This document shows positions 26,060 to 35,540 of a stretch of 64,000 bases of DNA, piece by piece. Numbering within the stretch: the first letter of the stretch is position 1; every line of letters starts with the position of its first letter. The stretch covers positions 1 to 64,000 of the forward strand of contig NZ_VSKS01000017.1 of NCBI RefSeq assembly GCF_008312835.1. Direction: 5' to 3'. Under the pieces are notes generated by a model, which made no database searches, was not told the origin of the DNA, and worked only from the letters and a program-made list of their open reading frames with translations. This stretch comes from Streptomyces marokkonensis. Lineage in GTDB: Bacteria; Actinomycetota; Actinomycetes; Streptomycetales; Streptomycetaceae. The position numbers and the translations under genes were made by a program.

Positions 26060-27006
26060 CTAGGGTCTGCTGCGAAAGTGGATCTTGGTCGTGGATGATC
26101 ACGCCCTGTGGGGCGTGGTGATCTGACGAATGGACAATGGGCCCGGCTTGAGCCGTTGTTGCCGCAGGGCATCAAGCCGGGCCGTCCGCCGGTGTGGACG
26201 CGACGGCAGCTGATAGACGGCATTCGGTGGCGGACCCGTACCGGTGCTCCCTGGCGTGATGTGCCGGAACGCTACGGGCCCTGGGAGCGGGTCTACGACC
26301 TGTTCCGGCGCTGGCAGCGCGATGGCACCTGGCCAGGTTCGTCACTCAGCTCCAAGCTCAGGCGGACGCGAAGGACCTGATCACCTGGGACGTGAATATC
26401 GACTCCACCGTCTGCCGGGCCCACCAGCACGCCGCCGGGGCCTCGAAAAAGGGGATCTGCAAAAGGAACCGCCCGGCGGCATTGCCGTTGAGCCGGCCGA
26501 CCATGGTCTCGGAGGTTCCCGAGGCGGCCTGACCACCAAGATCCACCTTGCCGTCGAGCAGGGGCAGAAGCCGCTGAGCGTCGTGATCACAGCCGGCCAG
26601 GGGGGTGACTCGCCGCAATTCGAGCCGGTCCTGGAAGCCATCCGGGTACCTCGCCTTGGTCCGGGCAGGCCCCGCAGGCGGCCGGACCGGGTGCGGGCCG
26701 ACAAAGCGTACGACTCCCGCCGCAACCGGGCCTACCTGCGCAGACGCGGGATCAAGGCGACCATCCCGGTCCCCGCCGACCGCGTCCGCAACCGCCAGAA
26801 GCTCGGTGCCCGAGGCGGTCGGCCGCCGAAGTTCGACAAAACCGACTACCGCGAGCGGCATGCCGTCGAGTGCGGGATCAACCGCCTCAAGTGCCACCGG
26901 GCCGTGGCCACGAGATACGACAAGCTCGCCGTCCGCTACGAGGCGACCGTGTTGGTTGCAGTCCTCAACGAGTGGCTGTGACCAGCACCTTCCCAACAAA
27001 CCCTAG
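26060..27006. mobile_element. IS5-family insertion sequence flanked by CTAG
   Basis: The element begins at ctagGGTCTGCTGCGAAAGT (26060) and ends, read inward from 27006, with CTAGGGTTTGTTGGGAAGGT. The ends are imperfect inverted repeats (about 14 of 18 matching), with CTAG at both borders (26060-26063 and 27003-27006). The transposase inside is frameshifted. The right CTAG supplies the TAG stop of the oxidoreductase gene on the minus strand, so the insertion is exactly at that gene's 3' end. Confidence 0.75.
26108..26981 (+). pseudogene. IS5-family transposase with two frameshifts
   Basis: The first part (LTNGQWARLEPLLPQGIKPG… then [20 protein letters not shown]) ends out of frame near 26335. 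The DDE-containing middle ([20 protein letters not shown]) is in a second frame. From about 26480 the rest is in a third ([20 protein letters not shown] … [20 protein letters not shown] … ECGINRLK) and reaches the normal stop at 26981. The intact protein would be about 280 residues. Two shifts make it inactive unless they are sequencing errors. Confidence 0.8.
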
Positions 27007-27968
27007 TCGACCCTGACCACGTACTTGCCCCGCACACCGCCCGCCTCCAGCGCCCGGTGTGCGGCCGCTGTCTCTTTCAGCGGGAAGACCGTGTCCACCG
27101 CCGGCCGCAGCTTCCCCTCTGTCACCTGGCGGGCGAGGTCGTCGAAGAGCGCACGTTCGGGGTTGCCGCTGAAGAAGCGCACCCGGCCGCGTCCGTGGAC
27201 GGCGCTGGCCGCGATGTAGCCCAGCGAGGCGGCGGGCCGCGTCAGGTCGAAGGCGATGGTGACCATGCGTCCGCCCGGCTTCAGCATCCGCCGTACGGTA
27301 CGCAGGTCGGTGCCCGCCGTGTCGAGGACCACGTCGAACAGTCCCAGTTCCGCAGGGGACACGGTCCGGTGGTCGACGGCATGGTGGGCACCGAGCGTAC
27401 GGACGAAGTCGAGGTTGGCAGCGCGGGCCAGGGCCGTGACCTCGGCACCGTACGCCTGTCCCAGCTGGACGGCGGCGTTGCCGACGCCGCCCGCCGCGCC
27501 CCGTACAAGCAGCCGTTCGCCGGGGCGCAGTGCGGCCTTGTCGCGGAGGGCCGTGACGGCCGTGGTGGCCACCGGCAGCGCGGCAGCGGCCACGAGGTCC
27601 AGTCCGTCCGGGACCCGGCCGAGCCGCTCGGGCCGTACCGTCACGTACTCGGCGGCGCTGCCGAATCCGGAGCTGCGGCCCAGGACGCCCCACACCTGGT
27701 CGCCGACCGCTACGCCGGTCGCGCCGGTGCCGAGTGCGGCGATCTCGCCAGTGAAGTCCAGCCCGATGCGCTGCGGGAACTTCCGGCCGGTGACGAGGCG
27801 GGCCCGACCGGAACGGGCCGCCAGTTCGCCGCCGTTCACGCTGAACGCGCGCACGCGCACGAGGACCTCGCCGGGTGCCGGTCCGGGACGTGGCACCCGG
27901 CCCACATACAGCACCTCGGGGCCGCCGAAGCGGTCGAACAGTACGGCTTTCATCGTGCGGTCGTCCAT
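27003..27968 (-). CDS. Zinc-independent quinone oxidoreductase-type (MDR) enzyme
   Basis: 321 residues of the medium-chain reductase superfamily. The catalytic N-terminal domain (MKAVLFDRFGGPEVLYVGRV, FSVNGGELAARSG) precedes a Rossmann domain with VRGAAGGVGNAAVQLG binding NADPH. Zinc ligands are absent, as in quinone reductase/zeta-crystallin types. The start at 27968 gives nine residues before the family's MKAV; 27953 is the alternative. It is divergent from a TetR gene 108 bp away, the usual arrangement for a stress- or quinone-induced reductase. Its stop codon lies within the IS5 border. Confidence 0.88.
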   Translation of the reverse strand: MDDRTMKAVLFDRFGGPEVLYVGRVPRPGPAPGEVLVRVRAFSVNGGELAARSGRARLVTGRKFPQRIGLDFTGEIAALGTGATGVAVGDQVWGVLGRSSGFGSAAEYVTVRPERLGRVPDGLDLVAAAALPVATTAVTALRDKAALRPGERLLVRGAAGGVGNAAVQLGQAYGAEVTALARAANLDFVRTLGAHHAVDHRTVSPAELGLFDVVLDTAGTDLRTVRRMLKPGGRMVTIAFDLTRPAASLGYIAASAVHGRGRVRFFSGNPERALFDDLARQVTEGKLRPAVDTVFPLKETAAAHRALEAGGVRGKYVVRVD

Positions 27969-28076
27969 CGTTGCGTTCTCACCTTCGCCACCAGTGGCCG
28001 TGCGGGGGATCGTGGCGCCGAGCGTAGGCTGGCAAGCGGACGAGATCGTCCATTTGACCGGAGGTGAGAGACAGCG

Positions 28077-28757
28077 GTGGGGAAATCCTCTCGGATCGCG
28101 GGGCAGGACAGTCTGCGGGCGGACGCCCGGCGCAACCGGCGGCGCATCCTTTCGGCTGCCCGCGTGGTCTTCGCCGAGCACGGCATCGACGCGCCCATGG
28201 CGACCGTGGCCCGGCGGGCGGGGGTCGGCGTGGCGACGCTGTACCGGCGTTTCCCGACGCGGGACGCCCTGGTGCGGGCCGCATTCGCGCACCAGATGGA
28301 CACCTGTGCTCGGACGCTCACCGAGGCGCTGGCCGACCCCGATCCGTGGCAGGGCTTCCAGCGACTGGTCGAGACGGTCTGCGAACTACAACGGGAGGAA
28401 CGGGGCTTCCCGGCCGCATTCGTCGCGGCCTTTCCGGACAGCACGCGAGAACACGCGCGGGTACTGGAACAGGCCGAGCAGGACTTCATGACCCTGGTCC
28501 GCAGGGCTCAGGCGGCGGGCGTGCTGCGGGCCGACTTCCACCCCTCCGACATTGCCGTGGCCTTGTTGTCCCACTGCGGTCTGGTCACCGCATTGCCGGG
28601 TGACCGTGCGGCGTCCCGGCGTCTGGTGGCGTACTTGCTCCAGTCGTTCCGCGCCGAGGCGGCCCACGGAGCGCTGCCAGCGCCGAGCGCACTGTCGCTG
28701 CGCAGTCTTCCGCTCGCAGCCCACGGCTCCCAGGGACAGCGGTCCTCCGGAACCTGA
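28077..28757 (+). CDS. TetR-family regulator
   Basis: 226 residues from a GTG. The N-terminal HTH (RRILSAARVVFAEHGIDAPM … VGVATLYRRFPTRDALV) is followed by a helical effector domain. The C-terminal 25 residues (PAPSALSLRSLPLAAHGSQG) are low-complexity and may be read-through into IS-derived DNA, since an IS5-like end begins within 45 bp. It is divergent from the oxidoreductase at 27003, which it probably represses. Confidence 0.88.
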   Translation: MGKSSRIAGQDSLRADARRNRRRILSAARVVFAEHGIDAPMATVARRAGVGVATLYRRFPTRDALVRAAFAHQMDTCARTLTEALADPDPWQGFQRLVETVCELQREERGFPAAFVAAFPDSTREHARVLEQAEQDFMTLVRRAQAAGVLRADFHPSDIAVALLSHCGLVTALPGDRAASRRLVAYLLQSFRAEAAHGALPAPSALSLRSLPLAAHGSQGQRSSGT

Positions 28758-28795
28758 TACGAAGCGGCGCCTGCGGCGTGGCCGCCCTTCGGGCG

Positions 28796-28823
28796 ACCGC
28801 GCCAATTTCGCAACAGGCCCTAG
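28796..28823. repeat. Orphan IS5-type terminal repeat
   Basis: Read from 28823 leftwards the sequence is CTAGGGCCTGTTGCGAAATT, close to the left end of the IS5 element at 26060 (ctagggtctgctgcgaaagt). It is therefore a leftover right end of a related element. With the element at 26060-27006 it brackets the oxidoreductase/TetR pair. The CTAG it carries was later the target of the IS701 insertion. Confidence 0.6.
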
Positions 28824-30269
28824 TAGGGCTTGGTCATCTTCACTTGTGAGTGGCGTGTCTGTCTGTTCGTCGGTGTCGTTGGGCTGGTGTGACACCTGAG
28901 GAGATGGCCGGGGTCCGGGAGGACCTGGAGGCGTTCGCGGCGGAGTTGTTCGACGGGTTCTTCCGTGCGGATCAGCGGCGGTGGGGGCAGGCGTATGTGC
29001 GCGGGCTGCTGCTGGACGGGCGGCGCAAGTCGGTGGAGCCGATGGCGGCCCGTCTGGGTGAGGACGGCAACCGGCAGGCGCTGGCGCACTTCATCACCTC
29101 CAGTCCGTGGGATGCGGCGCATGTGCGGGCCCGGCTGGCCTGGAGGATGCACGAGGCGATCGGTCCGGAAGCCCTGATCGTGGACGACACCGGGTTCCTG
29201 AAGGACGGGGACGCCTCGGCGTGCGTGTCGAGGCAGTACACCGGCACCGCGGGCAAGGTCACCAACTGTCAGGTGGGCGTCTCGGTGCACCTGGCCACCG
29301 ACTGTGCCTCGGCCGCGATCGACTGGCGGCTGTTCGTGCCGGCCTCCTGGGACCCGGCCTTGCCCGAGGCCGATGCGGTCAAGGTCGCCCGCCGTGGTCG
29401 CTGCGGGATTCCCGACCATGTGGGGCATGTGGAGAAGTGGCAGCTCGCTTTGGACATGATCGACGAGACCCTCTCGTGGGGCGTTGATGTTCCCCTGGTG
29501 GTCGCGGATGCCGGCTACGGCGATGCGGCAGCCTTCCGCCTCGGCCTGGAGGAACGGGACCTGCCCTACGTGGTCGGGATCTCCGGCCGTCACACCGCGC
29601 ATCCGGCCGACGCCCGCCCCGTCCAACCGGTCTATGCGGGTACCGGCCGGCCGCCGAAGACGCAGTACCCCGAGCCCGCGCAGACCGTGAAGGACCTGGT
29701 CATCGCGGCCGGGAAGGCGGCGGCCCGGCCGGTGTCCTGGCGGGAGGGCTCCCGGCCGGGCAAGGGCCGCACTGGCGTCAAGCGCATGTACTCGCGGTTC
29801 GTCGCCCTGCGCATCCGCCCGGCCGGACGCGGCGTCCGCAGGGCCGCCGATGATCCGGAGCTGCCCGAGCGGTGGCTGCTGGCCGAGTGGCCGGCCACCG
29901 AGCCGGAACCGGTGCAGTTCTGGCTGTCGGACCTGCCCTCCGGCATGCCGTTGGCCACCCTGGTGCGGCTGGCCAAGCTCCGCTGGCGCATCGAACACGA
30001 CTACCGTGAGATGAAACAGGCCCTGGGCCTTGCCCACTTCGAGGGCCGCACCTGGGCCGGCTGGCACCACCACGTCACCCTCGTCTCCGCCGCTCATGCC
30101 TTTTGCACCCTGCAACGACTGACGCGGGACCCAAAAGATCCGGCGCCGGTCTGAGCCTCTACCAAGTCGTCCGCGAGCTCCAGACACTCCTCGCGACATG
30201 GACCGGCGCCTGCCCCACCTGCCACCGCGACATACCCACACCCATACAAACTTGACCAAGCCCTACTAG
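28820..30269. mobile_element. IS701-family insertion sequence with CTAG target duplication
   Basis: Perfect 13-bp inverted repeats TAGGGCTTGGTCA lie at 28824-28836 and 30253-30265 (inverted). CTAG flanks both sides (28820-28823 and 30266-30269). This is the 4-bp target duplication typical of IS701 elements. The insertion interrupts the 3' end of the pentapeptide-repeat gene to its right. The complete ends and exact duplication indicate a relatively recent insertion. Confidence 0.9.
28889..30154 (+). CDS. IS701-family transposase
   Basis: 421 residues from the GTG at 28889. DDE-type residues are visible in LIVDDTGFLKDGD, PLVVADAGYGDAAAF and LRWRIEHDYREMKQALGL. The family's normal C-terminal tail (GAGLSLYQVVRELQTLLATW … CPTCHR) is present just downstream but in another frame, because one base is lost or gained near 30140. 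The catalytic core is intact, so activity is possible, but the last 35 or so residues are replaced by PVstop. Confidence 0.88.
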   Translation: MTPEEMAGVREDLEAFAAELFDGFFRADQRRWGQAYVRGLLLDGRRKSVEPMAARLGEDGNRQALAHFITSSPWDAAHVRARLAWRMHEAIGPEALIVDDTGFLKDGDASACVSRQYTGTAGKVTNCQVGVSVHLATDCASAAIDWRLFVPASWDPALPEADAVKVARRGRCGIPDHVGHVEKWQLALDMIDETLSWGVDVPLVVADAGYGDAAAFRLGLEERDLPYVVGISGRHTAHPADARPVQPVYAGTGRPPKTQYPEPAQTVKDLVIAAGKAAARPVSWREGSRPGKGRTGVKRMYSRFVALRIRPAGRGVRRAADDPELPERWLLAEWPATEPEPVQFWLSDLPSGMPLATLVRLAKLRWRIEHDYREMKQALGLAHFEGRTWAGWHHHVTLVSAAHAFCTLQRLTRDPKDPAPV

Positions 30270-31448
30270 CCGGGACGCCATTTCGGTGTAAGTACCTGCA
30301 GTAGTCAGCTCCTGACCGGAGGAGCGAAAGACCATTGAGTTGATAACCACCCGCAGAGACTTCTCGAACCGCTCAGCCGACAACCGCTCTGAGTACGGGC
30401 CGCCCGGGTTGACCGGGTCCGGGAGTGTCGGTGGTCAGGGTGATGTTGCGGCCGGTCATTGTACCGGTGCTCTTCGTATTGAGTCTCCTGCGGTAGACCC
30501 CACAGCATCATTGCCAGCACGGTGACGGTCATAGCTGCCAGCAACCAGCCCAGAGCACGCGATGCGCGCAGCCCGTAGCCCGACAGAGCCCAGTACACGG
30601 CGGGCAGAGCCTGTTCCGCGCGTGGGGTGTCAGTGTCATGGCGGCGCATCTCCATCTCGCCGTAGTAAAAGTCCGCAGCGCCAGGTTCGTCCTTGCCGTC
30701 CTCGAAGGCCTTGCGTAGCTGCCGGTACACCGGCGCCAGGGCGGCTGGCTCCAGCACCTGCTCGCCGCCTGAGGCGGCTGTCCAGATGCCTGCGTCTGTT
30801 CCGGCACGGGCAGCCCGCCAGTGATGCTCTTCGGCCAGTATCCGGCGCGGAGCCCAGCGCACCGGCCACAATCCGCGTCGGTGCAGACCTGAGGGGGTGG
30901 CGGCCAAGAGACAGCGTCCTTCCAGACGCAACTGGTCCGGGTGGATGGTTACAGCGAACCGACAGTCGGTGAGGTCAATATCGGTGAGCACCAGGTGGGC
31001 TGCGTCCACGCCTCGTAGAGACTGGGCCCGCACGCGGGGGTCAGCCAACTCTGGTGGTTCGCGCATTTCGAAGTGAAAAGGGATGAAAGGCCGTGCACGG
31101 GCGGAGATGCTCACAGGGAACTCCAGGACTGCGTCGCTGAGGTCCACTTTGGCGTGCCGCAGCCGCAGCGCGGCGGTAGAAGCCCAGCGCGTCCATGAGC
31201 AGCGCACAGTCTTCGCTGCTGTCTCAATGGTCACAGCGCGCTCAAAAACCGCTTCCGAAAGATCAAGCGTCCCGGCACACATCAGCGGCCCCATTGACGC
31301 GGCGCGTTGGAAAACCGCGTTGCGGAATATGGCGTCGCCACCAAACTCCGCGTCGCGGAAGTCGGTTTCACCTCCGAACTCAACGTGGCGGGAGTCGACT
31401 TCGCCCTCGACATGCGCCTGGGTGAAGTCATCTTTTTTCGTGGATCAC
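30270..31448 (-). pseudogene. Pentapeptide-repeat membrane protein, broken
   Basis: The minus strand encodes pentapeptide repeats (HVEFGGETDFRDAEFGGDAI and RNAVF, AGTLDLSEAVFERAV). A linker follows, and then a transmembrane helix (LGWLLAAMTVTVLAMMLWGL). The conserved tail RFEKSLRVVINSMVFRSSGQ appears in a different frame. No start precedes the repeats, since a stop lies just before them. At least two frameshifts lie between 30380 and 30500, and the last residues run into the IS701 element at 30269. It is not functional. Confidence 0.7.
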
Positions 31449-31461
31449 CGCCCGGAAGAGC

Positions 31462-31908
31462 ATGACCTCCGCCCGCACTGCCCGAACCCCGGTACAACAG
31501 GCCGCCCTCGTGGTGGGCGCGATTTTCCTGCTGGTCGGGGTCCTCGGCTTCATCCCGGGCATCACCACGAACTACGACACCATGAAGTTCGCCGCACACC
31601 ACTCCGAGGCCAAGCTTCTGGGCATCTTCCAGGTGTCCATCCTGCCCAACTTCATACATCTGGCCTTTGGCGTCGCCGGAGTGGCACTGGCGCGCACCGC
31701 GGCACAAGCACGGCTCTACCTTCTGGCCGGTGGTGCCATCTACATCGTCCTGTGGTTGTACGGGCTGATCATCGATCACGACAGCGCCGCGAACTTCGTT
31801 CCGCTCAATAGCGCCGACAACGGCTCCACCTCGTGCTTGGCCTCGGAATGATCGCACTGGGCGCCCTGCTCAGCCGCAGGCCCTCCTCGACACGGATGGC
31901 TGGCTGAC
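31462..31908 (+). pseudogene. DUF4383 membrane protein with a late frameshift
   Basis: The first 119 residues match DUF4383 membrane proteins, with four hydrophobic segments and the motif LGFIPGITTNYDTMKFA, then LPNFIHLAFGVAGV. After LNSADN the frame is lost. The expected tail (LHLVLGLGMIALGALLSRR) follows in another frame up to 31908. The normal NWLH reads N-GG-CTC here, so one base of a TGG codon is missing. The last helix is lost if the shift is real. It could be a sequencing error. Confidence 0.75.
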
Positions 31909-32205
31909 CGGCGCACTGAGTCACCTCCTTCCGGCGTCGAGGCTGGCCTGGTGATGGCGCCACACTGCCGCCAGAGCCCGCACCGAGCGGACAGCCGGGT
32001 GGAGGCGAGCAGTCACTTGGCCTTCGGCCTGGGCACGGGGGCGGCAGTGGCCGCGGGCAGGGCCGCGTGTCGCTTCCGTTTCGGATACGTGAGTCCATAC
32101 GTCAGAAAACCACCCTGCGCCCGCAGGAGAACGCGGCGCTGTGTCGGCTGTACGGACCCGCCTCGCTGTTCGGCGGACCGTCGGCCCTGCTCGCCGTGGA
32201 CCCCG

Positions 32206-33543
32206 TCAGCGGACCTCTTCCTGGTCATGGGTTCGCCTGGGTCGTTGTGACCGGGTGGGGGTTCGTGCGACGAGGAGGGCGATGTCGTCGGTGTGGTCGG
32301 TGGTCATGCCAGCGAGGATTTCATCGCAGAACATGTCGAGCTCTTCGCGGGCAAGGGCGGCGGCGTGCTGTCGTAGGCGTGTCATGCCGTGAGTGAGATC
32401 CTCACCGCGTCGTTCGATGAGCCCGTCTGTGTACATCAGCACGGTGGAGCGGGCGGGCAGGGTTTCGGTGGCGTGACGGCGCGGGCGGGTGGGATCGACA
32501 CCGAGGAGGAGACCGCGGCCGCCTTCGAGGTAGCGGGTGTCACCCTCGTGGGTGACCAGCAGGGGCGGCAGGTGTCCGGCGCTCGAGTAGGTGATCGTCC
32601 AGTCTCCGCCGTCGTCCTCGTCGAGGAAGGTGTACAGGCAGGTGGCCGTGGCGTGCGGATAGAGGGACTGATGAGCGAGGTCGAGGCGGCGCAGGATCTG
32701 CCCGGGAGGTTCTTGTCGGTCGCAGCCGATGCCGCGGAGCATGTTGCGCAGCTGGCTCATGGTGATCGCGGCGCGCAAGTCATGACCGGTGACGTCCCCG
32801 ATAATCATGGTGGTGCTGCCGTTGGGCAGGAGGAAGCTGTCGTACCAGTCGCCGCCGACCTCGGCGGTGGTGGCGGCGGGCGCGTACCGGGCGGCCAGCC
32901 GTAGCGGGCCGGTCTGCGGCAGGGTGGGCAGCAGCGAGCGCTGGAGGCGTTCGGCGATGTGCTGGGTCTCGCGGTGGAGCCGGGCGTTGTCCACGCCGAG
33001 GGCGATGCGGTGGGTCAGGTCCTCCACCATGGCGAGGTCGTCCTCTGTGAGAGGGGCCCGGTCGGCGGAGCGGCCGATGGTCAGCGCACCGAGGACCTGA
33101 CGGCGGGCGCGTACGGGGGCGACTACGGCGGTCTGGGTGCCGAGTTGGTCGAACACCTCGAGCTGATGGGCGTGTAGCGGGTCGGCAGCCTGGTCGGGGC
33201 TGGGAATGTCGGCTGCGGTCAGCAGCAGGGGGCCGGCACCGATGAGCGCGCGTGAGAGGGGACCCACTGGATTTTCCGGGACGGCGGGCAGCAGGCCGGT
33301 CAGGCCGCCGACCGGCAGTATGCGGGGATCGCGGTGGACGACACTGACCCGGCGGGGGCGGCCGTCGTCGTCGAGCAGGTCGACCGCGCACCAGTCGGCC
33401 AGCTGGGGCAACAGGATGCGGCAAACCCGACCAACCGCAGCGTAGGAATCGAGCGTGCTGGTCATGGCGGTGGTGGTCTCCGCCAACAGAGTCAGCCGGT
33501 CCAGCGCCCGCTGGACCACTTGGTCCACCTCGAAATCGTCCAT
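32206..33543 (-). CDS. GAF-domain PP2C (SpoIIE-type) phosphatase
   Basis: 445 residues. An N-terminal GAF-type sensor domain (about 25-180, ADWCAVDLLDDDGRPRRVSV) is joined through a helical linker (QHIAERLQRSLLPTLP) to a SpoIIE/RsbU-like PP2C domain. Metal-binding aspartates are in EVGGDWYD, IGDVTGHDLRAAITMSQLR and MYTDGLIE, with a final HTDDIALLVAR. Such enzymes dephosphorylate anti-anti-sigma factors in stress signalling. The ATG at 33543 has gaaggaggggggt just upstream. The signal and partner are unknown, and no anti-sigma factor gene is adjacent. Confidence 0.92.
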   Translation of the reverse strand: MDDFEVDQVVQRALDRLTLLAETTTAMTSTLDSYAAVGRVCRILLPQLADWCAVDLLDDDGRPRRVSVVHRDPRILPVGGLTGLLPAVPENPVGPLSRALIGAGPLLLTAADIPSPDQAADPLHAHQLEVFDQLGTQTAVVAPVRARRQVLGALTIGRSADRAPLTEDDLAMVEDLTHRIALGVDNARLHRETQHIAERLQRSLLPTLPQTGPLRLAARYAPAATTAEVGGDWYDSFLLPNGSTTMIIGDVTGHDLRAAITMSQLRNMLRGIGCDRQEPPGQILRRLDLAHQSLYPHATATCLYTFLDEDDGGDWTITYSSAGHLPPLLVTHEGDTRYLEGGRGLLLGVDPTRPRRHATETLPARSTVLMYTDGLIERRGEDLTHGMTRLRQHAAALAREELDMFCDEILAGMTTDHTDDIALLVARTPTRSQRPRRTHDQEEVR

Positions 33544-33792
33544 ACCCCCCTCCTTCCCGTCGGGCCCACGATTGAAGTTCCCGGCACGGCTACGCCTTCC
33601 GTCAAAGGCTGAGGCCCGGGGGGCACTGTCCCCTTCACCACCACGTCCCCCGACCATGCCCGGTCTCCGGTTGTTCCCCGGGGTCCATCTCAGGGCGACG
33701 GTCGGTCTGGAGCGGCTCTGCGTCCCTGCTCGGGGGATCGCGGGACGCAGAGCCACAACCATCCTTCCGCACCCGCGCGCCGAAGAGAGGCC

Positions 33793-34707
33793 CTACGCGC
33801 TGCGGCGCGGCTTGCGGCCGGACGTCTTCGCGTCCGACCTCGTGCGGGCGGCCGGCTGCTTCTTCGCAGTCGTCTTCTTCGCGGCCTTCTTGGTCTTCGG
33901 CAGGTCGTGGACCTCGGCGTCCTCGCCGCGTGAGGCTTTGGCCTTCTGTACGGACTCCTGCAGGGCGGCCATCAGGTCCACGACCCGGTCCGGTTCGGCC
34001 GGCTCCGGCGCCGCGGGCAGCTCACGATGCTCCCGTTTCGCTTCGATGATCTCCTGAACGGCTTCGGTGTAGGTGTCGCGGAACTCCTCGCCCTCGAGGT
34101 CCTCGCGGGTCATGGTGTCCATCAGCGTCAGCGCGCCGTCGATCTCCTCGTCGCTCAGTTCCACCGGTGGCGGCAGCAGCTCGGTGGGGTCGCGGATCTC
34201 GTCCGGCCAGCGCATCGCGTGCAGGACGATCACGTCGTCGCGGACCCTCAGCAGGCCCAGACGCTCCCGGCCGCTCCAGGCGTACTTGGCGACAGCGACC
34301 TTCGCCGACCGGGACAGCGCCTGGCGCAGCAGCTTGTACGGTTTCGCAGCTACCTGCCCGGAGGGCTGGAGGTAGTAGCCCTCCCCGATGCGGATCGGGT
34401 CCACCGACTGCAGGGGGACGAACGCCTCGATCTCGATCGCCTTGGCCGTGGGCAGGGGGAGGCTGCTGAGTTCGTCGTCGCTGATCGGGATGACCTGTTC
34501 CTTGGTGAGCTGATACCCCTTGCCGATCTCGTCGCCGGCAACCTCGCGGTCCTCCGTCTCGCAGAACTTGCGCACCCGTACCCGGCCCATGTCCTCAAGG
34601 TGGTATTGGTGGAAGCGGACACTGTGGTCCTCGGTCGCGCTGACCACGTTGATCGGCACCGTGACCAGGCCGAATGAGATCGCACCGGACCAGATCGTTC
34701 GGGGCAT
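33793..34707 (-). CDS. ku: Ku protein, non-homologous end joining
   Basis: 304 residues of bacterial Ku, a homodimeric ring that binds double-strand DNA ends and recruits ligase D. The start MPRTIWSGAISFGLVTVPIN and the core (ETEDREV…EIGKGYQL, IEAFVPLQSVDPIRIGEGYY) are canonical. A Lys/Ala-rich C-terminal extension (KTKKAAKKTTAKKQPAARTR) is the DNA-binding tail seen in actinomycetes. No ligD is in the window. Multiple Ku copies near the ends of Streptomyces chromosomes are common. It is intact. Confidence 0.95.
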   Translation of the reverse strand: MPRTIWSGAISFGLVTVPINVVSATEDHSVRFHQYHLEDMGRVRVRKFCETEDREVAGDEIGKGYQLTKEQVIPISDDELSSLPLPTAKAIEIEAFVPLQSVDPIRIGEGYYLQPSGQVAAKPYKLLRQALSRSAKVAVAKYAWSGRERLGLLRVRDDVIVLHAMRWPDEIRDPTELLPPPVELSDEEIDGALTLMDTMTREDLEGEEFRDTYTEAVQEIIEAKREHRELPAAPEPAEPDRVVDLMAALQESVQKAKASRGEDAEVHDLPKTKKAAKKTTAKKQPAARTRSDAKTSGRKPRRSA

Positions 34708-34831
34708 GGCACACCTCCGCGCTCACCCCCGAGCACCACCAGCCTACGAGCACCACACGCCCGGCGCGGCTCCGGCGGCCGGCGCCACTCGGCCGCCCTG
34801 GAGCAAGCGGAGTCAGGAAGCACGGCGGGTG

Positions 34832-34882
34832 GCCGCGGGGGCCGATGGTGCCCGGTCCGGATGTGTCGCGGATGCGGTCCAT
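34832..34882 (-). pseudogene. 3' fragment of a Y-family DNA polymerase gene
   Basis: Directly outside the left end of the 34885 transposon, the minus strand reads MDRIRDTSGPGTIGPRG. This matches the last residues of DinB-like (Y-family) polymerases in Streptomyces, where AEAAMDR is followed by RDxxGPGTIGP. The ATG is formed by the duplicated CATGG. It joins precisely to the other gene part at 36590 when the transposon and one target copy are removed. The remaining C-terminus is not recognisable. Confidence 0.7.
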
Positions 34883-35038
34883 GGTGTCGGCGTACCGAGA
34901 AAAGTGCTCAGGCGTGTACAGGCGAACGTGCTCGGTCGTGGGACCGGGAGGACAACCCTGCGGCTGTGGGGGCGTCCGCGAGCGTCCATGACTCGACGGC
35001 GGCCTGAACCTGGAGCACGTGGGCGTAGGCTCTCAGGG

Positions 35039-35434
35039 ATGCGGATAGGCGAGTTGTCCAAGCGCACGGGCGTGAGTTCGCGCTCACTGCGGTACTACGA
35101 GGAGCAGGGCCTGCTGACCAGCTCACGCTCCGACGCGGGGCAGCGTCACTATTCCGATGCTGCGGTCCAGCGCGTCTCGCTCATCCGACAGTTGTTCGAC
35201 GCGGGCATGTCCAGCAGGGTGATCGCGACTGTGCTGCCGTGTGTGGACGTCCCGGGTGACTTGGGCGTCGCCGAGGAGACGTTCACGGCGATGATGCGCG
35301 AGCGCGACCGGATCGACGCCGACATCGCGCACCTGATTGAGACCCGGGATGCACTCGACGTGCTGATCAGGGCCAACAGCCGACACCGGGCGCAGCTGTC
35401 CACGGCCCCGGAACCGGTGGCACAGTCGACCTGA
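35039..35434 (+). CDS. MerR-family regulator
   Basis: 131 residues. An N-terminal winged HTH (MRIGELSKRTGVSSRSLRYY … LIRQLFDAGMSSRVIATVLP) is followed by a dimerisation helix (EETFTAMMRERDRIDADIAH). It has no Cys pair typical of metal sensors, so it more likely senses a small molecule or redox state. The start is the ATG at 35039. It is cotranscribed with, or adjacent to, an oxidoreductase 106 bp downstream, and both are cargo of the transposon at 34885-36589. Confidence 0.9.
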   Translation: MRIGELSKRTGVSSRSLRYYEEQGLLTSSRSDAGQRHYSDAAVQRVSLIRQLFDAGMSSRVIATVLPCVDVPGDLGVAEETFTAMMRERDRIDADIAHLIETRDALDVLIRANSRHRAQLSTAPEPVAQST

Positions 35435-35540
35435 TGCTGTGATCTGCGTCTCAGCCGGTTGCCCCTCACATCAATGTCAGAGGTGAGGATGGCGACAACG
35501 CCCGGAATCACCGGGTCGGTCATACGAGAGGCGGCGGAAG

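Noticed and set aside
25863-26063. 66-residue plus-strand frame
   Set aside because: No ribosome site or recognisable composition, and it ends in the IS5 border.
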